Shown one piece after another: positions 45,451 through 57,075 of a stretch of 64,000 nucleotides of DNA. A program made the translations under genes and the position numbers. The DNA is from Notospermus geniculatus. Taxonomy: Eukaryota; Nemertea; Pilidiophora; Heteronemertea; Lineidae. The notes beneath the pieces were generated by a model. It searched no databases. It was not told the origin of the DNA and saw only the letters and a list, made by a program, of their open reading frames with translations. The DNA is taken from positions 1 through 64,000 of the forward strand of contig NMRB01001959.1 in assembly GCA_002633025.1 (NCBI GenBank), read 5' to 3'. How positions within the stretch are numbered: position 1 is the stretch's first letter; each line of letters opens with the position of its first letter.

Positions 45451-46045
45451 TATACATGTACACATAAAAAAACCTGTTGAGTGCTGGGAGATATGCCGTA
45501 GCACCACATCATGCTATTTACCATAGTAGCTAACCGTTTAACTAAGTTAACAGGTCCTGCGACACATTTCTCGATGAATATGACACAGACAAACACTTTT
45601 GTCTTAAGCTAATGGCTTCATCAGCGTCAGTACACACATATCCATGTTGTACTCATGTTCACATTAAAAAATGGCGGTGGACGATTAAAACGCCATGCGA
45701 TGAAGAAAACGCACTGTTTTGTATTCCGCTTGGTGTTTTTTACATCATGGCTGACAACTTCTGTATCCCGCTCACATGTCCACGTTCCCATGCATTGTGA
45801 CATTTTAGGTGTTTTTTCATAAAGTGTCATTGACGTTTCATGGAAATAAGAGCTTCGATTGGGCGTGTGGTTTTTGGCTGGCTGTCAACCAACCGAGCGT
45901 TGCCATAACAGAGTTGTTTGAAGATACAAATGTATACTGTAATGAATTTGCTGAACTTCAAGCTTCTCAAACAAAGTCGCAAGTAGAGTGTAGAAACCTT
46001 ACTTTTATTAATTGCTTGTATCACAGGGCCAAGGTTCAGAGACGC
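45451..46045. other. Intergenic, no gene seen
   Basis: Overlapping frames on both strands without domain. A CT/AG-poor mixed sequence with no repeat pair found. Confidence 0.45.
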
Positions 46046-46312
46046 ACCATCTCTGATGCGCATAAAGTCTGGCGACATCTAACTTCGACCCAATGGAATG
46101 CGGAAGTCATGTAATGTGGCAGAGCTTTGCGGTTTTTAATCATGCCTGTCGACCATTTGTGGTCGTTCCCCTGTTGTTCGCGCTGTCCACTGGTTATTCA
46201 ATAGCCGCGTGTGATTAAAGGTCCGTGGAAAATCCAACTATCAATTTCCGAACTTCCGCATTCCATTGGGTCAAAGTTAGATGTTGCCAGACTTTACACA
46301 CGCCCATCCTAG
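46046..46312. repeat. Hairpin repeat with 60-bp arms
   Basis: gcataaagtctggcgacatc...atggaatgcggaagtc (46058-46109) is inverted at 46250-46303. Probably a MITE. Confidence 0.7.
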
Positions 46313-46565
46313 GCCAACACCCAGTTCGCACTGGCAATGCATCTGGCACAAGATCGCATACCCGATTTACCACCACCTGGCATGACAGGGCGCCGGACTT
46401 CCCAAATGGCCATGTCGAATTAGCGGAATCTGAAGGAAACAACATAAATATGTTGTTTTTTGAATAATTTTTTAAAGAAAAATATCTCTTACCATCGACA
46501 ACATCATCTGGACGATTAGATAATCAAAAATGTAATTTTGATAAATAGGTTAAAATTACGATAAC

Positions 46566-46650
46566 ATGAAATGGTCCATGGACCATGTGCTCACCGGGTT
46601 GGACATAATAGTCTAATGACAGAGGGAGGTACATGTACATATCAGTTATG
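46566..46650 (-). repeat. Dispersed repeat (inverted copy of 1133-1217)
   Basis: gaaatggtccatggacc and gtctaatgacagaggg match 1133-1217 in reverse orientation, 45 kb away. Confidence 0.75.
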
Positions 46651-47200
46651 AGCAATCTGGGGCAAGTCATTCCCAAGTATAGGACTTTGATGCTTTTTGG
46701 GTTATGCCACGTGGCGGCCATATTGGATGTCCGATCGGGCCGGAACTTCACATGCACATGAAGGTCATCTGCAGGGGGCCACATAGCACATTGGAGCGCT
46801 TTGGGTCAAGTCGTTCCTGAGTTACAGCACTTTGATGATTTTCGGGTTACGCCACCTGGCGGCCATAATGGATGTCCGAATGGGGCCGAAACTTCACATG
46901 CACATAGAGGTCATCTGCACGCGGCCACGTAGCACATTGGAGCGCTTTGGGTTAAGGCGTTCCTGAGTTACAGCACTTTGATGATTTTTGGGTTACCCCA
47001 CCTGGTGGCCACGCTTGAAGTCAAATCTGGCCGAATATTGACTTGCAAATAAAGGTCATCTAGAGGGAGGTAAATATCAAATTTGAGCACTGTGCGTCAA
47101 GCCGTCCCCGAGTAATAGCATTTACTTGATTTTCAGGTTACGCCACCTGGCGGCCATACTGGATGTCCAATCGGGCCGAAACTTGGTATTTTTAAAGGTA
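46651..47200. repeat. 145-bp minisatellite, about 3.7 units
   Basis: ggcggccat(a/t)..ggatgtcc recurs at 46713, 46858, 47004 (diverged) and 47149. Each unit also holds ttcacatgcacat.aggtcatctgca, gcacattggagcgctttgggt and cctgagttacagcac. Confidence 0.85.
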
Positions 47201-47369
47201 CCCCTCCAATGCATGTCTACACAAGATATGAAGTCGCTCGGTGAAATAATGACAAACTGTGGCAGGTTCGTCACTTTTGTCGAACTTTGACCTCTGTGAC
47301 CTTGAAAAGTAGGTCAAATCAAAAACCCGTTATATATGTTATGTATCCTTATTAGCTACACCTACTCTT
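47201..47369. other. Spacer
   Basis: No feature recognised. Confidence 0.4.
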
Positions 47370-47545
47370 AAAGTTGCTGGGTCAAATTTGACCCAAATTG
47401 GGTTGATTTTGACCCAATAATAAGATTAATATGCAATCAACCAAATGCTGGGTTAAGTTGACCCAATTAATTGGGTCATCGTATTCAACACTGTAATTGG
47501 GTCAGGAAAATGACCCCAAAATAGAGACAAAATAATGACCCAAAT
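47370..47545. repeat. GGGTCAAATTTGACCC palindromic repeat
   Basis: gggtcaaatttgacccaa and ttgggt/acccaa words alternate six or more times. Similar in style to the ttaacac array at 59.3 kb; likely the end of a MITE. Confidence 0.6.
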
Positions 47546-48337
47546 GCCGAATTTTTTTTCACACTTTTTCTTGATAGGAGAAATCACCATGGTGAAAAAC
47601 CCACATCTCCACATCCCCATAAGTGTGATGAAAATATTTTGTGTTAATTGGTGGGAAAAGAGCATTTTTATGTCAAAATTTTCCACCTTGTTTATTGACT
47701 TTGGAATTACTTTGGAGAAACCCCCAAGCCTACTGAATTCGAACATGCTTGTGTATTGAACCCTGCCACGCATGACACAATTTTGAATTCAGCTGTTGTG
47801 AATAGGCCCAATGACCATGTTGAATAGTCTGCAATTTTAAGCAATCCATTGAAATGAATTGATAACCTGATTCCAGTTCAGTCGACCCGCAAAGGTATGA
47901 ACAGCGCCACGACGTGTCAGCCGCGGTATTTGGCGGTACTAACAGCTAAATCACTGAACGAAAGCGAGGCAGTGACGTAGGCGTAGCAGACGCTATAAAA
48001 CAATCACTAATTACGCACGATTAGTAAGACGTTTGAAGGTGGCGTGATTTTTACATGTTGATGGATGTTTCTCTACGAAAGTTGCCGAAAATTTCATCGA
48101 AATCGGTTCAGTTTTAGCCGAGTTATCGATCGAAAGGTAACCTTGTGCTTTCGAAAACAGGCGTTCTTCAAAGTGCGTACACTATTCCTGGAATAGTATT
48201 TTGAAACTTCTGCTTAGGTCATTCGGGTTGTTATAACATAGAAGAATCCACATGCGAAGCGTGGTTTTATGCACGCATGTCTGATGGGTTGACAATCACC
48301 CCGAAACACAACCACATTTTCAAGAATATCCATTGTC
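47546..48337. other. Intergenic, no gene seen
   Basis: Opposing short frames (47453-47773 minus, 47535-47759 plus) without domain. Confidence 0.5.
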
Positions 48338-48419
48338 TAACTGGTTCCATGGGCTTCGACGGTGGCGCTGACTGGTCGAATCGTCAGTCAGCGCCACTCG
48401 GCCGCCAAGGAACCAGGTT
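48338..48419. repeat. Hairpin repeat, second copy
   Basis: Inner arms cgacggtggcgctgactg / cagtcagcgccac and outer arms aactggttcc / ggaaccaggtt, as at 21547-21640, with different host flanks. Confidence 0.7.
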
Positions 48420-49003
48420 TATGGCTGCGAGAATCGTTACCTACTGCTGTTCAAACTGCGTACAAAAACTTGGAATACCATGCCGATGTATGAAATTAAT
48501 ACAGATTGGAGGTTGATAGTTTCTCCATCCATTCAGTTTTGCTGGTTTTATGCAGGCAAGTATTTATGGAGTTATGGCGATGTTTTTAACAACGCTCTAC
48601 TCCAAGTGACCTCCAATTCTGTGTGGAGGACGAAATTTCTTAAACGATTTCTCTTCACTCGTTTGCATTATTCCAAAATAAATTACACTAATGGAAAGGT
48701 CAATGTCTTAGCTAAATACTGATGTATGGTTTATGTGGTTGAATTTGAACGGTCTTCTCGATAAACGCACTTTTGTGCGAGGTGTCCGATTTCTCGAATG
48801 AGGTACTCGAGGAGCCTTGTCGAGGGCCCCGATCGCCTATTATTTTCCCGCGCGCAAAATAAATCTGCCGTAGAAAAGGACCTTTTGCGGGTCGACTGAG
48901 TTGTCTAGTAGGCCATATGGGTCAGGTGAATAGTGTGTATGTGTCGAGGGGGCAACGCAGTAGTAGAAGAGCTGTAGCTGACAAAACTCTTTTTGCACAA
49001 ATG
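48420..49003. other. Intergenic, no gene seen
   Basis: Short frames only, no domain or repeat pair recognised. Confidence 0.5.
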
Positions 49004-49367
49004 GGTTAATAAGTTGCAGGTTCAAGTGAACACTGCGAATATATTTGATATTCACTCATAATTCAACAAAAGCTTCCAGGCAATATAAAATTTCCCCCTA
49101 AAAATGCGTGATAAAAAAGGTGATTTTGGGACCTTTCGTAAATCTGCGAAATCGACTAGGCCTATTAGATAAAATGGCAAATTTCCAGGTGGTCGATATC
49201 ATGATGCACAACTAAATGTCCTATCAAATGCAGCAAACCGCATCGATTTATCACCAACCGTTTTAGAGAAAATTCGATTTTTCTGTGTTCATTTACTTTT
49301 TTGATGGACTGTACTCATGTAGTCACGTTCAGGACTGAGTATGTGGATTGAGCTAGATAATGCAGAG

Positions 49368-49492
49368 TTTAAGAGATCACACGCTAACGATAACGTTTAC
49401 GTTAACGCTATTTTTTGCATGTATTTCATGTACAAAAAATATCGTTAACGTAAATGTTATCGTTAGCGTGTGATCTGTTAAACTCCCTATTG
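49368..49492. mobile_element. MITE with agatcacacgctaacg arms (and copy at 52358-52482)
   Basis: gagtttaagagatcacacgc... inverted as ...gcgtgtgatctgttaaactc, around an acgtaaacgttatcg-rich palindrome. The related locus at about 39713 has no insertion (gagctagatgatgtagcgac), so it entered an ancestor of the C and D units after their split from the 39.7-kb copy, or was lost there. Confidence 0.7.
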
Positions 49493-50220
49493 TTGCGACT
49501 CCGCACAATATTTTTCAACCATAGAATTTGGTGAACATTTCTGAGCGTAACCAAAAAATACATGCACATTGCCCCGCCGGGCAATCTGTATCACCGAGCA
49601 ATGATTTCTACTACACCGGATCCAACATTTTAACTCATTTGTGTTCGATCTGGAAGTGTCCTAAATTATGGAGCATCTCATCTTGTATAACGTCAGTGGT
49701 CCAGTTTAAATATCGGCCATTGACAAGAAAATGTGAATGCCATCTAACCCTACAATTCGATCGGAGGCAGGTTTTATCAGGAAATTTCAATTCTAACCAT
49801 TCAAGACATTGTGTACAGTATTTCAGCACCAAATTTCAGATGGGTTCCGAATGATCTTGTATTAAAAACATTAATTTTAATTAAAAAATCTGAAATATCG
49901 AATTCTGACTTTATTTTATTATTCTGACTTTATTTTATTATAGAAAAGTAGAGGTAGCCCTTGTATCCTCCCAGTTTCACTGGGGCAGTTCTACATGGTC
50001 GAAAAATCCCAGGGGGCTTCGACCGATGCGATGTATGATTTGAATTCTAAAGGGAGCATTTTTTTCGGGCCACCCGATATACCCAACGGCTGGTATTCAT
50101 AAAAGTTAGCAAATGCTTTTACTTAAAGATTTGCACAGTAATGTACAATGAAAATGTACTACATCATTTGAAGTTAAACCATTTGCTAGCTTTTATAAAT
50201 ACATGTATTAGCCATTAACA

Positions 50221-50507
50221 CCGGCCAACCAGCACCTGGTTTCGTTTTACACCCCACAGATGTCTCTGTTATTACGATTTCATTTTGAGTGTAGTTCTCG
50301 ACACCCATAAATCATCGAGTCGCAACGGGTCAGCAGTTGAAATTCAGCAGGAGGGTGGGCCCTGTGCAGTGTGCTCGATATCGATGAACGTATGTACATT
50401 GTATACACATATCCAACGCATTTCAAACAGATTGATGACGAACCAAAGAAATGGACATGCCCTTTAATAATAATAACTTAAAGATACATTTCGCTCGGAG
50501 ACTCAAC
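50221..50507 (+). promoter_or_regulatory. 5' region of exon C, truncated
   Basis: Carries the conserved 27656-27830-type block but lacks about 165 bp present in D (about 53448-53612), including the possible splice acceptor tattatttttag. Position of deletion: between gaaatggacat and gccctttaata. Confidence 0.6.
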
Positions 50508-50810
50508 ATGTTGCAATTCAGTTGGTTCGTAGTCGTTTTTTCATCTGTGTCGGCATTCGATTCAATGGATTGGACTTTGACCCGACCTGGACAGTGCATC
50601 GGTTTGAGTCCAAGTTCAAAAACACCAATTGAGACACTCTCTGCCGATTCCGATGTGGAATGTGCGCTCAGATGCTCTGAGAATTCTGCATGCAGGTCCT
50701 TTTACTTCCTTCATAAGTGCATGATGTATCCTGGCACGGCTGATAAAGACTGCACTGGGTTTGTGAAGCATGCACCGACAGCAAGTGTTGGATATTTCGA
50801 AGTTCAGAGG
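50508..50810 (+). CDS. Exon C: signal peptide + PAN/apple domain
   Basis: 101 codons with the same signal peptide type (MLQFSWFVVVFSSVSA) and all six cysteines (CALRCSENSACRSF core). It differs from exon D at only a few positions (for example a His for Asp in the FYFLHKCMMY stretch, and Thr for Ala in the DWTL/DWTLA region). The donor agg|gtaagt is intact and phase 0. No exon 2 or 3 follows before exon D, so it could only join the exons at 55309 and 59732, skipping D exon 1, or be non-functional. The deleted leader region argues for the latter, but the intact frame and donor argue against long decay. Confidence 0.65.
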
Positions 50811-50927
50811 GTAAGTAGATTAATCATAGGTAGCCCACATGTATAGGCAAAAAAGCTGCAAAAAGAGCCATAGCAATGACTTATAATAGGCCTATTACCA
50901 TAAAGGAATCAAACCATAAAGGTTTAA

Positions 50928-51729
50928 GGCGGGGGGGGGGCTACCTACGCCGACTTTATTGACGCTCTTTGAAAACAAGCGTCCTAACATATTCATGACA
51001 AAAAGTAATTAATTGATGTCAACAAAATGTTTTAGCTACAACCTTTATGCTCCCGTTCTGTGAAAGAATTGTTCATTTTGACCAATTACGATGGAGTTAA
51101 TTAAGTTATAACAAGTTGTCAAAATTTGAGTTCGCAAACAATTTTGCAGACTTGGGATGCGACACATCAGTTTCCCACATAGGCTGTAACATACAGGCCT
51201 GATGCCTGCAGGGCCTAACGATCCGTTTTTTACGAAAGTACTTTCCATTTAATTTGGTATAAACTATTTAATGCCAAAAAAGGCTCGATTTACAGTTTTT
51301 GTAATATTTCATATTCCCGACCAACTGTCCAAAAAAGGCGATCGTGTTGCCCTAGAATGCACATATGGCAATAACATCCAAAAGAAATTTTTCAAATATA
51401 CGTGTCCAAAAAAGAGAAAACTTGTTTGGGAAATTCGAAAATTTCCATACCGCTGGCAAGTTACTTCTTTGTTATGTAGATTTGCACTATTCGCGCCCTT
51501 TCAGTAAACTCTGTTCGGCCAGTTGTGACGAAAGCATTAGCGACAAAGCTGAACAATACCCGCAGTGGACACAAAAGATTTAGGGTCGGCACGTACACTG
51601 AAGATTGGTTTTCGAAAACAGTATAGCAGGGTGATCGGATTTGAATGACTGGTCGTTTGAGCAGCGCACAAAGGCCAGTTCCGTGGATTGCCACTAGGGA
51701 ATGACCTCAGCTATAGGTAGCCCCCCGCC
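50928..51729. mobile_element. 802-bp TTAA-flanked transposon
   Basis: Ends ggcggggggggg.ctacct and ...gtagccccccgcc. TTAA is at 50924-50927 and 51730-51733. The duplicate unit shows the empty site ggtttaactgcg (about 54078-54089). A piggyBac/Kolobok-type duplication. Interior open frames (51271-51507 and others) are not recognised as a transposase. Confidence 0.85.
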
Positions 51730-53213
51730 TTAACTGCGAACGATGAACTTATGAGGGATACACTTCATGTGTTGCCACCAGATGTCTCTCACTGCCTGAA
51801 TTTAGGCTTTACGTAATAGGCAGGAGATTCAACTTTTTTTGTGGTGAAGGGGAACCTGTCAACTTGATGCTTTTTTAATGAGCTACATGTACCGGCAGAC
51901 TTAATCCGCGACGCGGCGCTGACTATCAAGTCGGTCATAACTGCGTCACTGAAAGTGAGGCTAACGTCATTTTCCAATTAATTCTGAATAGCACACAGTT
52001 AATAAGTTGCAGGTTCAAGTGAACACTGCGAATATATTTGATATTCACTCATAATTCAACAAAAGCTTCCAGGCAATATAAAATTTCCCCCTAAAAATGC
52101 GTGATAAAAAAGGTGATTTTGGGACCTTTCGTAAATCTGCGAAATCGACTAGGCCTATTAGATAAAATGACAAATTTCCAAGTGGTCGATATCATGATGC
52201 ACAACTAAATGTCCTATCAAATGCAGCAAACCGCATCGATTTATCACCAACCGTTTTAGAGAAAATTCGATTTTTCTGTGTTCATTTACTTTTTTGATGG
52301 ACTGTACTCATGTAGTCACGTTCAGGACTGAGTATGTGGATTGAGCTAGATAATGCAGAGTTTAAGAGATCACACGCTAACGATAACGTTTACGTTAACG
52401 CTATTTTTTGCATGTATTTCATGTACAAAAAATATCGTTGACGTAAATGTTATCGTTAGCGTGTGATCTGTTAAACTCCCTATTGTTGCGACTCCGCACA
52501 ATATTTTTCCACCATAGAATTTGGTGAACATTTCTGAGCGTACATGTAACCAAACAATACATGCACATTGCCCCACCGGGCAATCTGTATCACCGGGCAA
52601 TGATTTCTACTACACCGGATCCAACATTTTAACTCATTTTGTGTTCGATCTGGAAGTGTCCTAAATTATGGAGCATCTCATCTTGTATAACGTCAGTGGT
52701 CCAGTTTAAATATCGGCCATTGACAAGAAAATGTGAATGCCATCTAACCCTACATTCGATCGGAGGCAGGTTTTATCAGGTATTCTAACCATTCAAGACA
52801 TTGTGTACAGTATTTCAGCACCAAATTTCAGATGGGTTTCGAATGATCTTGTATTAAAAACATTAATTTTAATTAAAAAATCTGAAATATCGAATTCTGA
52901 CTTTATTTTATTATTCTGACTTTATTTTATTATAGAATAGTAGAGGTAGCCCTTGTATCCTCCCAGTTTCACTGGGGCAGTTCTATATGGTCGAAAAATC
53001 CCAGGGGGCTTCGACCGATGCGATGTATGATTTGAATTCTAAAGGGAGCATTTTTTCGGGCCACCCGATATACCCAACGGGCTGGTATTCATAAAAGTTA
53101 GCAAATGCTTTTACTTAAAGATTTGCACAGTAATGTACAATGAAAATGTACTACAGCATTTGAAGTTAAACCATTTGCTAGCTTTTATAAATACATGTAT
53201 TAGCCATTAACAC

Positions 53214-53663
53214 CGGCCAACCAGCACCTGGTTTCGTTTTACACCCCACAGATGTCTCTGTTATTACGATTTCATTTTGAGTGTAGTTCTCGACACACAT
53301 AAATCATCGAGTCGCAACGGGTCAGCAGTTGAAATTCAGCAGGAGGGTGGGCCCTGTGCAGTGTGCTCGATATCGATGAACGTATGTACATTGTATACAC
53401 ATATCCAACGTATTTCAAACAGATTGATGACGAACCAAAGAAATGGACATTCGGCGAAGTTAAATCACGTTGCCTATGTTATTGCGTACATGTATGTGGG
53501 GTTTCACTGCGGACAATCACTTAGGAGTCGTATCATTTGGACTACAGAACTATTACCTATAGGAATCGTATTATTTTTAGGTAGATTGCAGGAAAAATGC
53601 GAAACCCTGTCAATGCCCTTTAATAATAATAACTTAAAGATATATTTCGCTCGGAAACTCAAC
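53214..53663 (+). promoter_or_regulatory. 5' region of gene D
   Basis: Contains both conserved blocks shared with B: gtcgcaacgggtcagcagtt and, about 90 bp before the ATG, ggaatcgtattatttttag. A short upstream frame (atgcgaaaccctgtcaatgc..., 8 codons then TAA) precedes the main ATG and could dampen translation if present in the mRNA. Confidence 0.5.
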
Positions 53664-53966
53664 ATGTTGCAATTCAGTTGGTTCGTAGTCGTTTTTTCAT
53701 CTGTGTCGGCATTCGATTCAATGGATTGGACTTTGGCCCGACCTGGACAGTGCATCGGTTTGAGTCCAAGTTCCAAAACACCAATTGAGACACTCTCTGC
53801 CGATTCCGATGTGGAATGTGCGCTCAGATGCTCTGAGAATTCTGCATGCAGGTCCTTTTACTTCCTTGATAAGTGCATGATGTATCCTGGCACGGCTGAT
53901 AAAGACTGCACTGGGTTTGTGAAGCATGCACCGACAGCAAGTGTTGGATATTTCGAAGTTCAGAGG
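53664..53966 (+). CDS. Gene D exon 1: signal peptide + PAN/apple domain
   Basis: Gene D (53664-53966, 55309-55381, 59732-60423) predicts 355 residues. Signal peptide MLQFSWFVVVFSSVSA; six cysteines as in A and B. The open frame extends far upstream (to 53277), but that part is leader sequence and shows no signal or domain. The ATG was chosen by alignment of the four paralogues. The donor is agg|gtaagt. Confidence 0.85.
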
Positions 53967-54345
53967 GTAAGTAGATTAATCATAGGTAGCCCACATGTAT
54001 AGGCAAAAAGCTGCAAAAAGAGCCATAGCAATGACTGATAATAGGCCTATTACCATAAAGGAATCAAACCATAAAGGTTTAACTGCGAGCGATGAACTTA
54101 CTGAGGGATACACTTCATGTGTTGCCACCAGATGTCTCTCACTGCCTGAATTTAGGCTTTACGTAATAGGCAGGAGATTCAACTTTTTTTGTGGTGAAGG
54201 GGAACCTGTCAACTTGATGCTTTTTTAATGAGGTACATGTACCGGCAGACTTAATCCGCGACGCGGCGCTGACTATCAAGTCGGTCATAACTGCGTCACT
54301 GAAAGTGAGGCTAACGTCATTTTCCAATTAATTCTGAATAGCACA

Positions 54346-54890
54346 CCCTGTTTCTAGGCCAAATATAACTAAAACTGCATATAACTAAAAATTGCACTCA
54401 ATTTCTGATTTTACTTTTCTACCATTAAGTACAGAGGTGCTAAAATATATCTTATGGCTTTTGAACAAAAATCTCCGCGGGAACATGATGAATTTAATCG
54501 ATAAAGTTGACCATTTTAGCGTAAACGACAGGCGAATGGTCGACGTCATGGGTTGTGACTGGCGCAGTTTTTGTAACGTCAGAATGACGCACGACGGCTG
54601 ATGACGTTCAACAATCGCAAAGGCATGCGCACCTGCGTTTTAACCGAGTTGATGATCAGCGCCTCCTTTTGTTTGCCGGTACCCCATTCCATTTCTGAGG
54701 ATAACAGAGCTATTTCCAGCACAATGAGTAAAGCCTGGGTCACAAATGCCACCGGGCGNCATCGTATGACAGGCAGAAATTGGTGCAGCTCAGCTATCCG
54801 TATAGAGTGTTTCCATTGTGGCCATATTGAGGTATAAACAAAAGAATTTTTCGCCAGTCACGCTGCACTTTTTTTATTTTGAATGTCTGG
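54346..54890. other. Intron 1 of D, no feature seen
   Basis: Open frames without domain. One ambiguous base near 54759. Confidence 0.5.
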
Positions 54891-55144
54891 TGTCGTATGC
54901 ACAAAACATTTTGGGCCGTATGCACCAAACGAAGATTATCTTGAACTCTGGTTGAGCCACAACTTTTCAATTGTTCAGGTTTGCCAGGGCATGATGTGAC
55001 AATGGAAAAGTTGTGGCTCAACTTGAGTTCAAGATAATCTTCGTTTGGTGCATACGGCCCCTTAAGTTTAAAATTTCCCCTATCTTTTGGTTGGAACAGT
55101 AGTTTAAGGGAAATTTTATGATGTTTTGTGCATAGGCCTACGAC
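54891..55144. mobile_element. MITE nested in a MITE
   Basis: Inner: gggccgtatgcaccaaacga and complement at 54913-55061 (149 bp, nearly perfect). Outer: gtcgtatgcacaaaacat (54892) and atgttttgtgcata...cgac (55123-55144). Both families use a gtatgcac word, so the inner may have targeted a relative. Confidence 0.7.
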
Positions 55145-55308
55145 CCCTGTTCTTCTGCATGGTGTCTTCTGTTGTATACCTCCAACATAGCCGCTGTGAC
55201 ATCATATGAAAGCACCTAATTGAACGTGCCCTAACTCCATTAACTGCGTTTTTGTTACAAAGCTATCAAATCTGGTGCCGTTCATTTCCATACAATTGTC
55301 CTTTTCAG

Positions 55309-55381
55309 ACCTGTGCTGGATCCAGTTGTAAATGCATTGGACCATACAGAGGGAAACATTGCGATATCAATACAATTATTG
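55309..55381 (+). CDS. Gene D exon 2: half-EGF module
   Basis: A 73-nt exon (one codon longer than in A and B: an extra ATT gives NTII). Encodes TCAGSSCKCIGPYRGKHCDI, four cysteines conserved, phase 0 in and 1 out. Acceptor ccttttcag, donor gtaagaa. Confidence 0.85.
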
Positions 55382-55532
55382 GTAAGAAAGTGTCTGAAGC
55401 AGGTTCCACTATGCGTATTGCGTGTGCGTTTTATCCGTTCATGGAAGGAAGCAGCCATTGCTTTATATGAGCCCCTCCGTAAACGGACTACGCACACGCA
55501 ACACGCATTCATGGATAACCTCCTTTAAGCAG

Positions 55533-55800
55533 GGTTCACTGGCACACGGATTTTGTCCGGTCAAATGGGCTTCCGCGTTGTCGTATCCGGAAAACTAGGG
55601 GCAAATGGATTAGAATCGGACCGGATCCGTGCGCCAGTGGGGAGGTTTCGAAATCAAACGATAAACGTAAACGTTAACGACAACTTTCTTTTTGTACCGA
55701 AATGCAATGCAAAATCTGTTTAATGTGTAGTATGAAAAAAAACGTTGTCGTAAAGTTTTGGTTTATCGTTTGATTTCGAAACCTCCCCAGTGATACAGCA
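55533..55800. mobile_element. Nested MITEs in intron 2 of D
   Basis: Outer ends cactggcacacggat (55539) and atccgtgcgccagtg (55627). Directly at its edge the gggaggtttcgaaatc MITE (55628-55790 region) is flanked by cagtg on both sides, a possible 5-bp duplication. Confidence 0.65.
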
Positions 55801-55816
55801 CCGAACGAGATTTTAG

Positions 55817-57075
55817 CTAAGGTTACACCTGTTGAAAATACCCGTGTTTTTCCAGACCCGTGTCAAACCCGTGTGTACGAAAATCCCAGCGAGAGGTCAC
55901 ACTACTACATTGTAGTTAAGTAGCACGGCGACAGTTGCGCTGCATACATTGACTCTTCGGTCATTTCTGAATTGGCACACATTGTCGGAGGCGCGAAAAC
56001 GACTTAGACTTAGACTTACTTAGACTTAGACTATTACTTTATTACGCTCTAACTACAAGAGTAGTACATAGAGGAAACAATATTATAATGCAAAGTCAAC
56101 ACAACACAAGAATGTAGAAGAATGGAATACAAAGTATAGGATAACTTAGCCTTTTTGCCAGTGACCAGCCTACACCAAAAGTTTAACATTCTAATTTTAA
56201 CAAAGACAGTTAAATCATATCTTCCCAGTTCACCAAGGATTGGTGTATTACGACAAAATTTACTCTTCCTCATAATCAATTTACAAAATCGCTGCTGAAC
56301 CTTATCTAAAACCTCAACATTCTCAAAGCCAAAAACCTCAGCACCATATAAGAGTGTTGGTACTACACAGGAGTCAAATAACTTTAACATGATGTCAACC
56401 GATAGTTCAAGTCTCCTGCCTTTCTGAAAAATAGAGAACATAGCTTTTGTGGCTTTATCTGCCAAAACCTTTTTAGCTTTGTTGAAGTTCCCATTCCATC
56501 TAAAGAGAATCCCCAAATAGTTATATTCTTCAACCCTTTCGACTATTTTCCCACCAAATTTGAAGTCACAAATATTTTTCAGACGGACTTTAGATTTAGT
56601 GAAAACTAAAATTTTTGTTTTAGTTATATTAACCTGCAGTCTGTTCATCATACAGTAATTATACAGGGTATCTAACAAAAATTGTAGGTCTTCTTCACTG
56701 TCTGCCAAGAGAATTGTGTCATCGGCATACATCATGACAAAGAGTTTAAGCAGGGTATCTAATTCATCATCTAAATTCCTAGCCCTCTTATCAAGCTTTC
56801 CAATTAGTGACAGACCTACCTGGTTCTTGATATCTTGGCTAAGAAAGTACTTTTCCATGTCGTTTAAAAAGATAGCAAATAGCATGACGTCACTTAGTGG
56901 CTGCGCCATCTGTCGCCGTGCGAAGAACTAACGAAAACACGGGGACTTCGAAAAGCACGGCGAGATTGCCGTGTCTCAAAAGCCGTGTTTAATTTTTCAG
57001 ACACGGGTTTCTTGAAGCCCGGCAATTCATAGGTGTGACCGCAAAAAACCCGGGGATTTTATGTAGTGTAACCAC
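55817..57075. mobile_element. TIR element (ggttacac ends) split by a LINE
   Basis: Left end aaggttacacctgttg and right end ...tttatgtagtgtaacc, with cacggg/cccgtg words throughout. Related to the fragment at 20410-20524. A LINE fragment is inserted at 56001-56931. Confidence 0.55.
56001..56931 (-). pseudogene. 5'-truncated non-LTR retrotransposon RT fragment
   Basis: The minus-strand frame (56909 to 56049) starts within RT motif B remnants (LFAIFLNDMEKYF). It has motif C as MMYADDTILLADSEEDL and continues through VNITKTKILVF, VEEYNYLGILF, VVPTLLYGAEVFGFE and ILGELGRYDL. Palm motif A is missing. The 3' end has a (tctaag)n tail (plus strand cttagactta at 56001-56030). cgaaaac at 55994-56000 and 56932-56938 may be the target duplication. 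A different lineage from the LINE at 22-26 kb. Confidence 0.85.

Larger units (their letters stand above)
49004..51997 (+). repeat. Tandem duplication carrying first exon C
   Basis: Unit 1 of a direct duplication; unit 2 is 51998-54345. Both begin gttaataagttgcagg and end attctgaatagcacac. They differ by the 802-bp TTAA element (unit 1 only) and a roughly 165-bp deletion just upstream of exon C (unit 1). Otherwise they are nearly identical, so the duplication is recent. Confidence 0.85.
51998..54345 (+). repeat. Tandem duplication unit 2 carrying D exon 1
   Basis: Second copy of the 49004-51997 unit, without the TTAA element and with the full leader region. It keeps the short MITE (52358-52482) and the mariner-like end ccacccgatata (about 53062). 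Confidence 0.85.

Noticed and set aside
47535-47773. Opposing frames
   Set aside because: Overlap on both strands, no domain or repeat support.
53277-53663. Extended N-terminus of gene D (and 50285-50507 region)
   Set aside because: Open by chance; no signal peptide or domain, and not conserved in frame with A or B, where the ATG before MLxxSWF is common.
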